Source: Knufia peltigerae (taxonomy: Eukaryota; Ascomycota; Eurotiomycetes; Chaetothyriales; Trichomeriaceae). Taken from it: a stretch of 53,531 nt of DNA. Every line of letters begins with the position of its first letter. Positions within the stretch are counted from its first letter, which is position 1. The notes beneath the pieces are model-generated. The model ran no database searches and had not been told where the DNA came from. It saw nothing but the letters and a program-made list of their open reading frames with translations. Positions 32,201 to 40,888 of this stretch are shown here, in pieces. Made by a program: the position numbers and the translations under genes. Location: positions 1 through 53,531 of the forward strand of contig JAPDRN010000187.1 of the NCBI GenBank assembly GCA_030247855.1, written 5' to 3'.

Positions 32201-34547
32201 ACCCTTCCCCAGAAATCAGATGCAAGCAATGACAATCTCTGGAGCCAAGGGATCGAGTGTCAATGCAAATTTGATCTCGTGTAACCTGGGACAGCAGGTT
32301 TTGGAAGGTAGACGAGTACCTACTATGGTCAGTGGGAAGACTTTACCGTCATTCCGCGCTTTCGAGACCGACCCTGTAGCTGGTGGATATGTTTCGGGGC
32401 GATTTTTGACAGGTATCAAGCCTCAAGAATACTTTTTCCATGCCATGTCCGGAAGAGAAGGCTTGATCGACACTGCAGTCAAGACATCCAAGTCAGGCTA
32501 CCTTCAACGGTGTATCGTTAAAGGTCTTGAAGGCGCACGTACCGAGTACGATACTTCCGTCCGTGAAACCTCAAACGGCAACGTGCTCCAATTTCTGTAC
32601 GGCGAGGACGGGTTGGAAGTCACCAAGCAAAAGCACCTCCGGGAATTCACGTTTCTAGCTGAGAACAGCCAGTCCGTTGCCACGCTCATGAAAGCGGAAG
32701 AAGTGCTAGAAAGATTACCAAACGAAGGGTTAGCCGAAGAACAGAAAGGGATTCTGAAATCGGTGAGAAAGAACAAGCCTCGGGATCCCTTGACAAGTCT
32801 TTTCAGTCCTGCAAGCAATTTCGGCAGCACATCTGAGTCGTTCGCAACAGAACTGAGCGCTTACATCAAAGAGAACCCCGACAAGCTGATCAGGGATAAG
32901 AAGACGAACCCCGGGGGCATTATCAGCAAGAAAACATTCCAGTCAATCATGGACTTGAAATACATGCGGTCGATAGTGGAGCCCGGTGAAGCAGTCGGTG
33001 TTGTTGCAGCTCAGTCTGTTGGTGAACCCTCCACGCAGATGACCTTGAACACCTTCCATTTAGCTGGTCATTCCGCCAAAAACGTGACTCTCGGTATACC
33101 TCGACTTCGAGAAATCATCATGACTGCGTCGGCCAAGATTATGACCCCAACAATGACGCTTAAGCCAATCGAAGAGATGACAGTCGCCGATGGTGAAACG
33201 TTCGCAAAGAGCATCAGTCGACTCCCTCTTGCCCATGTGATTGACAAGCTCTTGGTGACTGAGAAACCCGGGACCGGATCTGGACACGAGCACGAAAGAC
33301 TTTACGATATTCGGATGGAGCTGTATGAGCCAGAGGAGTACGAGACCGAATACGCGATCAAGCGAGAGGATGTGCGACGTTGCCTGGAAAAGAGATATTT
33401 GCCCCGTTTGGACAAAATGATCAAGGATGAGTTCAAGAAGAAGGCGCGGGAAGCATCCCTCTCAGAGACGACTGCCGCCGTCCCCGCTGTTGGTGTCTCT
33501 GTAGGTGTCGTTGAAGAAGCTCGACCGATGAGAACAAGAATCACGGATCGAGAAGGTGGTGAAGACGACATAGATGAAGACGCAGATCCTGATGATGCAA
33601 AAGACGCCGCGGCACGGAGAAGAAGGGAGGATACTTTTGACGAACCCGATGATGACGAACAAGACATCGCCGACGAATCGGACGACGAATCCATGGCCAG
33701 CGATGACGAAACACATGGGGATGAAGCGCCCTCGAAGAAGTCACGCAAACAGAAGCAGTCCCAAACGCTGCGAGAACAAAACCCGGACGAGAGCGATCCT
33801 GATGATGCGGTAGATTCGGAAGACGAGGCGAGACAGGATCAACTCAAAGCCAGCATACCTCACCTTACACGCTTCAATTTCGCCAAAAGTGGAGGTAAAT
33901 CATGCCGCATCATCTTGAGCTACGACACCAACACCCCCAAGCTTCTGCTTCTTCCGATGCTGGAAAGATGCGCACATCTCGCGGTCATCCAATCTATTCC
34001 AGGTCTGGGCGTGTGCTCGCAGTTCATGGAAGAGGTCCACGGCCCTGATGGTAAGCCTGTCAAACAAGTCAACCCCGAGACTGGCAAAGAGGATATCAAG
34101 AAGGAGCCTGTTATTACCACAGAGGGCGTCAATCTCCTTGCCATGCGTGATTATCAAGATCAGATTATGCCACACTCGCTGTACACGAACTCAGTCCACG
34201 ATATGCTGAAGTATTATGGCGTTGAGGCTGCTCGGATGACCATTATCAAAGAAATAGACGGTGTTTTCAAGGGCCACGGCATTTCAGTTGATTCTCGACA
34301 CTTGAATCTGATCGCAGATGCCATGACGCAATCTGGTTCATATCAACCATTCAGTCGACATGGACTTGTCAAGGAGGGAGGCAGTGTGCTGGCCAAGATG
34401 AGTTTCGAGACAGTCATGGGTTTCCTGAAAGACGCGGTTTTGTTTGGCGAAAACGATCCATTGCTTGGACCCAGTGCGAGAATTGTTGCTGGCCGTAGAG
34501 GAAACATTGGTACTGGATCGTTTGATGTTGTCATGCCAGTTCATTAG
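29277..34547 (+). CDS. RPA190: RNA polymerase I largest subunit (A190)
   Basis: Largest catalytic subunit of nucleolar RNA polymerase I, which makes the 35S pre-rRNA. Exons 29277..29467 and 29516..34547 give 1740 aa (yeast A190 has 1664). The 48-nt intron has a GTACGT donor, a CTACTGAC branch and a CAG acceptor. Splicing creates the N-terminal clamp zinc site CSSC-x6-C-AGHCGHIE. A second zinc motif is CAYC and CANC further on. The catalytic magnesium loop NADFDGDEM is at 647-655. Bridge-helix/trigger-loop blocks follow: FFHAMSGREGLIDTAVKTS, and VGVVAAQSVGEPSTQMTLNTFH. A highly acidic insertion with a basic KKSRKQK patch at about 1410-1506 lies in the jaw region. The C-terminus (SFETVMGFLKDAVLFGENDPL) is typical. 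It is the most secure gene in the window. Confidence 0.98.
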
Positions 34548-35275
34548 GGATGGAATGGAATAGGCGCCTTAGGCAGTGGGACCTGGAAAGAATCTTTTGG
34601 CGGCATGTAAATACAGCGGGCGGGCGTTCCGAGAATGAATTGATGAAGACCCAAGTCCGTAGTTTCCTCAAATTCCAGCCATTAATTCCCCATACGAGCA
34701 ACTTGAGACCTGGAGGGTTGGACAGAGTAAGCTCTGGATCCCAGTAGCGAGAGTGGTGCACTTTGAACCAATTTGTGGTTTGCATCGCTCAGATCTCGGG
34801 ACTCAAGGACATTCATGTACTGCTCCCCAATCTCCATGTCTGTCCATTAGTCGCGAAGCACCATCGGTGTTAAATTAGTCATTGGAATGTGTGAGACTCA
34901 CTAAAGCAGAAAAGACATTCCTGCGCCTCCAGGAGAACAGACGCTGCAAGATCCAAGACTATCTAGCGCGTGCCTGGTCTATCACAAAGTAAAGGTCCAC
35001 TTTATTGTACAATTTCCTGCCGAATTCGGATGCCATGCGAAAGGAGACACGAATCAGGCTTAGTGTAGTCCGTAGTTACTGTTTTATCAGGCGAGACTGG
35101 AATGGATGCGCGACGAGGTCTCTTCAGTGGCATTTTTGCATTTACTTCCCCTGGGCATATAAGCCATCATGACATCCACAGTCAGTATTGAATGTTTGTT
35201 CTTCACAGACGGTGAAGTTATCTTGCGCTGCAACCAGACCCAAAGATCTACTAATCACGGACACACAGTGCCAGC
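34548..35275. promoter_or_regulatory. intergenic region with nitrilase promoter
   Basis: This 728-bp region lies between the RPA190 stop and the nitrilase start. I see no gene. A CATATAAG box at 35156-35163 is about 112 bases before the nitrilase ATG and is a likely TATA element. Confidence 0.5.
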
Positions 35276-36418
35276 ATGCCTCAGCGGATGACCATCGGTC
35301 TTGCGCAATCACACACTCTCTCCTCGCTCAGCCTGACCTTGTCAGCCCTCCGGGACACCACGAAACGTGCCGTAGCAAAGGGCGTTTCTATTCTGCTTTT
35401 CCCCGAAGCCTACCTCGGTGGCTATCCACGAACCTGCTCGTTCGGGACTCTTGTGGGCTCGAGGTCGGATACCGGTCGAGACCAATTCCTCGCATATGCG
35501 AAATCCGCGGTTGATCTCGGTGACACACCCAACGGAGCAGGCGACGCCTGGATCGAAAACAAGCTACCCGTAGACGAGGTCCTGGGCCAGCGTGGCGATG
35601 GCACGCGCGAGTACCTCGAGAAAGTCGCTCGCGAAACCGGAGTGTTCATTATCACTGGTGTCGTGGAGAAAGCAGGCGGTAGCCTGTATTGTGCAGCTCT
35701 TTACGTCGACCCTGAGCGTGGCGTTATAGGGAAGCGGCGCAAGCTTATGCCGACAGGTTCGGAGCGACTGGTCTGGGGTCAAGGGGCTGCATCCACCTTG
35801 AAAGCCGTCACTACAACGATAAATGGTATCAGAGTGGTCATAGGCTGCGCCATTTGCTGGGAAAACTATATGCCTCTACTTCGATACAGTCTCTACAGTC
35901 AGGGCGTGAATTTGTGGTTGGCGCCGACAGCAGACCCGCGTCCTACTTGGCAGTCGCTGATGCAGACGATAGCATTCGAAGGACGCTGTTTCGTGCTAGG
36001 CGCAAACCAATGTGTGAAGAAGAAGAACTTGCCTAGGTGGATCGCAGGGACACGGCCTGTTGTTGAAGATCAAAAGTCCCGGACACTCGCCAACGGCTTG
36101 CTATTCGATATCAAGACGGAAGAAACCCATAAGACTGTTGGGAATGACGATAATAACATCCCGACTTGGAGGCAGATGGATGATTCAGCGGGCGACGGCG
36201 AGCAATTCGTGTCAATTGGCGGCTCATGCATCGTCAACCCGTTCGGTGAGACGATCGCTGGGCCAATCTGGGAGCGGGAAGACGACCTTTTGTACGTCGA
36301 GGTCGATTTTGACGACTGCGACCGAGGTCATCTGGACTTCGATGTCACAGGACACTATTCACGACCTGACGCCTTCAAATTGACAGTCGAAGGATTAGAT
36401 CTGAATCCTCTCTTGTAG
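35276..36418 (+). CDS. nitrilase (carbon-nitrogen hydrolase, nitrilase/cyanide hydratase branch)
   Basis: Predicted to hydrolyse a nitrile to an acid and ammonia, or cyanide to formamide. Single exon, 380 aa. The catalytic triad is visible: E44 in FPEAYLGGYP, K156 in KRRKLMPT and C194 in CAICWENYMP. The CWEN core and the long insertion after the glutamate fit the aliphatic/aromatic nitrilase and cyanide hydratase branch rather than amidases. The second half contains LWLAPTADPRPTW and the IAFEGRCFVLGANQC block. A later SIGGSCIVNPFGETIAGP segment is also typical. The start ATG at 35276 gives MPQRMTIGLAQ; M5 is an alternative. No signal peptide, so cytosolic. It is followed on the same strand by a Zn2Cys6 regulator. 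Cytosolic nitrile detoxification or use is likely, but the substrate cannot be read from sequence. Confidence 0.92.
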   Translation: MPQRMTIGLAQSHTLSSLSLTLSALRDTTKRAVAKGVSILLFPEAYLGGYPRTCSFGTLVGSRSDTGRDQFLAYAKSAVDLGDTPNGAGDAWIENKLPVDEVLGQRGDGTREYLEKVARETGVFIITGVVEKAGGSLYCAALYVDPERGVIGKRRKLMPTGSERLVWGQGAASTLKAVTTTINGIRVVIGCAICWENYMPLLRYSLYSQGVNLWLAPTADPRPTWQSLMQTIAFEGRCFVLGANQCVKKKNLPRWIAGTRPVVEDQKSRTLANGLLFDIKTEETHKTVGNDDNNIPTWRQMDDSAGDGEQFVSIGGSCIVNPFGETIAGPIWEREDDLLYVEVDFDDCDRGHLDFDVTGHYSRPDAFKLTVEGLDLNPLL

Positions 36419-36753
36419 ATAGACAATGTGACATGCCCGGGGCTCTATACTGTGCAGCTGTGCTAGTCCTCGAAGCAATGTCGCCATGCCGACTTGGCTG
36501 TCTCTAAGCAAGTCCCGGGACCGCTCTGGCCAGTCCCGGGCAAGCCTGACAAAGGCCTGGTAGTGGTTGAAAGATTGGCGAGAATGGCTTAGGCTGTCTG
36601 GCTGTGAAGCTTAAGTAGGTGGATTTTATAAGGGTCCCACACCCCACCCCATCTCTCTCTCGATCGTGGAATCGTCTTCGTGCCTTGCCATTGCTCGTTG
36701 TTACATTTTGCTGTTCAGCGTTTCGGACTTTCCATCGAACAACAGACTATATC
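36419..36753 (+). promoter_or_regulatory. promoter of Zn2Cys6 regulator with TATA box and CCCGGG repeats
   Basis: A TTTTATAAG box lies at 36624-36632, about 122 bases before the ATG at 36754. Two copies of AGTCCCGGG lie at 36511-36519 and 36532-36540 (21 bases apart, two helical turns), and another CCCGGG lies just after the nitrilase stop near 36435. The paired CCG/CGG triplets are the kind of half-sites Zn2Cys6 proteins bind, so autoregulation is possible. Confidence 0.5.
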
Positions 36754-38181
36754 ATGCCCAGAGCATTCCGCGTACGATTTTCCAAACAAGGCAGATCAGT
36801 CGACCCGAGCCTTCACATTGACGCTGCTTCCGATCCAGCTCTTGCTGAGGCGCGCCCCCGCCAGAAAAGTCGCTACGGGTGCCTAGAATGCAAGAAGGGC
36901 AAAGTGAAGTGCGACGAGGCGCATCCGAGCTGCAACAGATGCCAACGGCGAGGGATCAAATGCACCGTGACCGCTAGGCTATCTCGATGGCGCCTGGAGA
37001 AGCCGGGGTTTGATTGGCCCCCGTCATGCCCGGCACCGTCTTGCTCGCTGCGCATCGACGCCCGCCTCCTACAATGGTGGATGGATGCGACCTGCAAGAT
37101 ACTGGTCCTGGACCTGCACCTCAACCCTCTTTCCTTGCCGCTCATCGAGCATCTCAGAGTCTCCCCGGCGTTGTGCCTCGCCCTGGAGAGTTTCAGCCTG
37201 GGGCACAGGGGCTGTTGGGCCACCAAGTCCAGGGTGGAGTTCTTCGAGAAACGGAGCCACGCCTTGAGTCTGTGTCGCGAGGAATTGACCTCCAAGGCCG
37301 TACCACTCGAGACCAGCTTCTACACCGTCATGCTACTGGGTCTCACCACGCCGTTTATGGAAGACATTGACGACTACGGCAAAGAGCATCTGATCGGCGC
37401 GCGCACCATCTTGGAAATCCTCCTCCGACAGAATGATTCGACGCGCGACCCCAAGATCGAACAACTCCTCGCCTACTACACCTGGTGGGACATGTCGTGC
37501 TCCTTTTCCGTCGACCCGCGAGAGATACCGGCCCTGAGTACTTCGGAGGTCCTGTCGGTCACCAGCCGCGGCGACGCCGGGCCCGTCGGGGCTCGATTCG
37601 CAGGGTGCATGGTGGAGATCTACCACTTGTTGGGACTCTTGTTGCGTTACTGTATGCAGGTCCTGCGAGGAGGTGCCCGCGACCCCGAGCACGAACGGAC
37701 CCTGGAACTGGCGCTGACGAGTCGGTATCGTCCCGATCGAATCCGAGACGAAGACGTGCTCTTCGCCGAGGCCTTTCGGAACCACGGCCTCATCATCCTG
37801 TACCGCATCTGTCGAATTCGAAGAACGACCGACGTCCAAGGAGGAATGCCCTGGACCGACAACTCGTCGGTGGCGAGCCGCATACACGGATATGCCCTCA
37901 AGATCATTTCCCTGGTGTTGCCGACTCAAATCGGAACCCCCTTCTGGAACTCTCTGGCCATTCCGCTGTTGACGGCAGGGTCGGAACTCACCGTTGATGA
38001 CCAAGTGCTGAGGAACAACGTCAGGGAGGCATTTTCTTCCGTCTTGAACCAGTGTCGGACCAACACGGTGGCGCGAGCCAAAGACCTGCTCGAGGAAGTT
38101 TGGATCAGACGTGACAGCGGAATCGAAATATCGTATCTAGAATTGGCGCTACAGAAGGGATGGAATTTCTCCTTGGTATGA
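36754..38181 (+). CDS. Zn2Cys6 transcription factor beside nitrilase and BVMO
   Basis: Nuclear regulator of 475 aa, single exon. The zinc cluster has the classic spacing C-x2-C-x6-C-x6-C-x2-C-x6-C at C43, C46, C53, C60, C63 and C70 (YGCLECKKGKVKCD start), the Upc2-like style of cluster with a short N-tail. The remaining ~400 residues are a helical fungal regulator domain with a leucine-rich segment (VEIYHLLGLLLRYCMQVL) rather than a textbook fungal_trans match. The start is the first ATG of the frame, downstream of a TATA box. The open frame extends upstream without ATG. It lies between the nitrilase (same strand) and the BVMO, whose 3' end faces it 179 bases away, so it is the best candidate regulator of this gene group. 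Confidence 0.9.
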   Translation: MPRAFRVRFSKQGRSVDPSLHIDAASDPALAEARPRQKSRYGCLECKKGKVKCDEAHPSCNRCQRRGIKCTVTARLSRWRLEKPGFDWPPSCPAPSCSLRIDARLLQWWMDATCKILVLDLHLNPLSLPLIEHLRVSPALCLALESFSLGHRGCWATKSRVEFFEKRSHALSLCREELTSKAVPLETSFYTVMLLGLTTPFMEDIDDYGKEHLIGARTILEILLRQNDSTRDPKIEQLLAYYTWWDMSCSFSVDPREIPALSTSEVLSVTSRGDAGPVGARFAGCMVEIYHLLGLLLRYCMQVLRGGARDPEHERTLELALTSRYRPDRIRDEDVLFAEAFRNHGLIILYRICRIRRTTDVQGGMPWTDNSSVASRIHGYALKIISLVLPTQIGTPFWNSLAIPLLTAGSELTVDDQVLRNNVREAFSSVLNQCRTNTVARAKDLLEEVWIRRDSGIEISYLELALQKGWNFSLV

Positions 38182-38360
38182 AGATTTAGGGAACCTTTAT
38201 CTTGCTGATGCTCATGTCATTGTTGTCTTCTCGAAGGGGAGAGAATGCTTGAAAACACTGTTCATCTCTAGTCAATGTCTAGTCAACGTATAGCAAGCAT
38301 TTCGGAGTTGCGTCTTTATTGATATGAGGATCGTCGTTGACGCTCACTACAACTCGAAAG

Positions 38361-39992
38361 CTATGTAAAGACGAGCCCCTTCCAACCCTCGCGTATTGAA
38401 GACTCTATGAACTCGCGGTACGGGCGCAGGCCGGGAAAGAAGAAGCGGGTGGCGAAGACCTTGCCGGCCACGTTGGCCCCGAAGATCCAGGACGAGGTCT
38501 TCTTGAAGAGACTGCCCTCGACGCCGACCTCGCACCGTCGGGCCCAGTCGGATTCGGCCTCGGGGGTAGGCTCGACCACCCCGGCGTGCTGCCCGTGCCC
38601 AGAGGAGGTCTTCTTTCCAAGTGTCTCGGACCTTTCGATGACGGCCATGATCAGTTCCACCTGCGTCTCGATGACGGGCGGATTGTTGGCGAAAGGCGAC
38701 TGGGGGCCCAGGACCATGAAGAAGTTTGGGAACCCGGACACCATGACTCCACCGAAGCTGGTGACCGACCGAGACCAGTGGTCCTTGATCGTCTCCCCCC
38801 GACGGCCCCTGATGTGAAGGCGGGTGTAGTTGCCGTCGAGGGCGTCGAAGCCCGTCGCCAGGATGATGGCGTCGAACTCACGCTCGACCCCGTCCGCGGT
38901 GGTGATGCCGCGACCCGTGACGGCGGTGATGGGGTTCTCCTTCACGTCCACGACGTGTACGTTGTCCCGGTTGAACTGCTCGTAGTAAGAGTTTCCGCAG
39001 ATGGGCCGGCGGGCGTAGTAGTCGTGGGGCGTCAGGACGCGCGCCTTTTCCGGGTCCCGGACGATCTCGTGGATCTTTCGCCTGACAAAGTCGGCGGCAA
39101 ACGCGTTGGCTTCCGGGTTGGTGGCGATGTCGTTGAAGCCGCCCAGCATGAACCAGAACCCGTTCCCGTCGTCCCACAGCTTTTCAAAGACTCGCTCCCT
39201 CTCCTCCGGCGTCGCGGACGCAAAGGATCGCGTGCTCTCTTCGAATCCGAATGCGACCATGGATCGGTTGACATTGTCCCAGTACGCCGAGAAGTTGGAA
39301 TTGATTTCGTCTCTCTGTTTGGCCGGGAACTCTCGGTAGCCCGCAGGCACTACGTACTGCGGATGGCGGATGAAGCACGAAAGAGAGCCCACCTCCGACG
39401 CAATCTTGGTGGTCACTTGAACACCTGTAGAGCCGGTCCCGATCAGTGCAACTCTCTTGTCGCGGAGGTCGAGATCTTGTTTCCATGTAGCGGTATGCAC
39501 CAGGGTACCTTTGAAGTCGTGCAAGCCAGGGATGTCCGGATAGACAGGTTGCGACAAGAGCCCCATGGCCGAAATGAGGTATCGCACGACGAAAACGTGG
39601 CCAGTGTGCACCGTGACTCGCCAGCGGTTGGATCCTTCTTCAAAGACGGCCGATCTCATCTCACTGTTGAACTGGATATACTTTCGAAGGTCGTGCCGCT
39701 CCACCACGTGCTCCAGGTAGCTAAGGATCTCCGCCTGATAAAGGTAGTTGTGCGTAAATGGGTAGTTTTTGTAGTCCTCTTCGTCGAAGGAGAACCTGTA
39801 CAAGTGGCTGTGTGTATCACTCATCGCCCCAGGATATCGATTCCAGTACCATGTTCCTCCGACGTCTCCCGCCTTTTCGATACAGGCGAAGTTCAAGCCA
39901 AGCTTGCGAAGTGAAAAGCAGGCATAGATACCACCAAATCCGCTGCCGACGACCAGGGCATCGAGTTCTGTTTCGACATCCGAATTTTGCAT
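38361..39992 (-). CDS. Baeyer-Villiger monooxygenase, cyclohexanone monooxygenase type
   Basis: FAD- and NADPH-dependent enzyme that converts a ketone to an ester or lactone. Single exon, 543 aa, the same length as Acinetobacter cyclohexanone monooxygenase. FAD Rossmann motif GSGFGG is at 16-21, GDVGGTWYWNRYPGA follows, the BVMO fingerprint F-x-G-x3-H-T-x2-W is at 160-170 (with KQ in place of the usual P-D after the Trp), and the NADPH motif GTGSTG is at 185-190. Further family blocks are ILATGFDALDGNYTRL and FFMVLGPQSPFANNPPVIE. No membrane anchor, so probably cytosolic. The minus-strand sequence CTTATAAG at 40068-40075 is a likely TATA box about 80 bases upstream of the ATG. Ring size and substrate cannot be predicted. 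Neighbouring hydrolases suggest its product is a lactone or ester used further. Confidence 0.94.
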   Translation of the reverse strand: MQNSDVETELDALVVGSGFGGIYACFSLRKLGLNFACIEKAGDVGGTWYWNRYPGAMSDTHSHLYRFSFDEEDYKNYPFTHNYLYQAEILSYLEHVVERHDLRKYIQFNSEMRSAVFEEGSNRWRVTVHTGHVFVVRYLISAMGLLSQPVYPDIPGLHDFKGTLVHTATWKQDLDLRDKRVALIGTGSTGVQVTTKIASEVGSLSCFIRHPQYVVPAGYREFPAKQRDEINSNFSAYWDNVNRSMVAFGFEESTRSFASATPEERERVFEKLWDDGNGFWFMLGGFNDIATNPEANAFAADFVRRKIHEIVRDPEKARVLTPHDYYARRPICGNSYYEQFNRDNVHVVDVKENPITAVTGRGITTADGVEREFDAIILATGFDALDGNYTRLHIRGRRGETIKDHWSRSVTSFGGVMVSGFPNFFMVLGPQSPFANNPPVIETQVELIMAVIERSETLGKKTSSGHGQHAGVVEPTPEAESDWARRCEVGVEGSLFKKTSSWIFGANVAGKVFATRFFFPGLRPYREFIESSIREGWKGLVFT

Positions 39993-40888
39993 GTTGGATT
40001 ACCTCCTGGACTTCAGAAAATGTACTTTCACGCTGAGTTCAAGGTACTTCGATAAACTCCAGGATGTCTTATAAGTCGGTAACGAGAAGAAATAACTGGA
40101 GCCCTCCACCCATCTACTGTACCTCGAAAATGTGTGCCATCTTATGCTTTGAAGCTGTCTCTAAAACTTCCCTTTCCTGGTAATAATGCGATATTGAGCC
40201 TCGACCATGGGAATTTTTGACATTCCAGAGGCAGAAGGTGGATCTTCATGTTGATGGGCCGACAAGATGCGTAGATGTGTGATCCAAGGATCAGGAGATT
40301 CCTGACTCGCATACGCTGCTCCCTGTAGAATGCGAGGGAGGCGTTGGAAATTTAAAATGGGGATAGATTTGAAGAACGACCGCATCCCGACCGATCTAGG
40401 CATGAGTGACACAGCCGCGAACTTCGCTGTTTCATTTCGTAGAGGTCATTGATAACGACGCTCGCCAACGCTAGCTGGCATTTGGATCGGACCGAGTCCA
40501 AAAAGGGAAAGAGTTGGTGAGCCCGAGCCCAAGCGTCAGCGACCACGTTCGGCGTATTTCCCACACGGCCCATGCTTGACGCTTGGCCAGTCAAACTTTC
40601 TAATTGTAGGCTAAAGCAATGATCGAGAGGTACGATTCGTTACGATGCTCCTGTCAAACTTGCCGGTCCGAAGACGAGGAGTGTCCATGGAACACTTGGG
40701 GGATTCAACGCGGTTCCGGACCATATATATATACTCGAAAACCAGTCTAAAAATCAATGATAGATACAGTATAGTAGCAGGGAAATTATGTACCTAAGAT
40801 ATCTTGTCCGATGACAAGTACACTCCAGTAATTCCAACCCTGTCAGAAGGCGAGGGCTAGCAGTGGCGCCTGATTTTCCACTTTCGTT
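39993..40888 (-). promoter_or_regulatory. BVMO upstream region with TATA box and inverted CGG pairs
   Basis: This 896-bp region lies between the BVMO start and the permease stop. CTTATAAG is at 40068-40075. Three inverted CGG pairs occur: CGGACCG at 40488-40494, CGGTCCG at 40664-40670, and CGGTTCCG at 40711-40718. They are candidate Zn2Cys6 sites. An AT run (ATATATATA) is near 40723-40733. Two minus-strand open frames of about 80 codons overlap here without family features, and one lacks an ATG, so I do not call them genes. Confidence 0.5.

Noticed and set aside
38586..39914. 442-codon open frame antisense to the BVMO gene
   Set aside because: It is a by-product of GC-rich codon use in the BVMO. 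The peptide has no family feature, while the opposite strand encodes an intact BVMO.
40161..40594. two overlapping minus-strand frames of about 80 codons upstream of the BVMO
   Set aside because: No family similarity, the longer upstream one lacks an ATG, and no convincing intron joins them.
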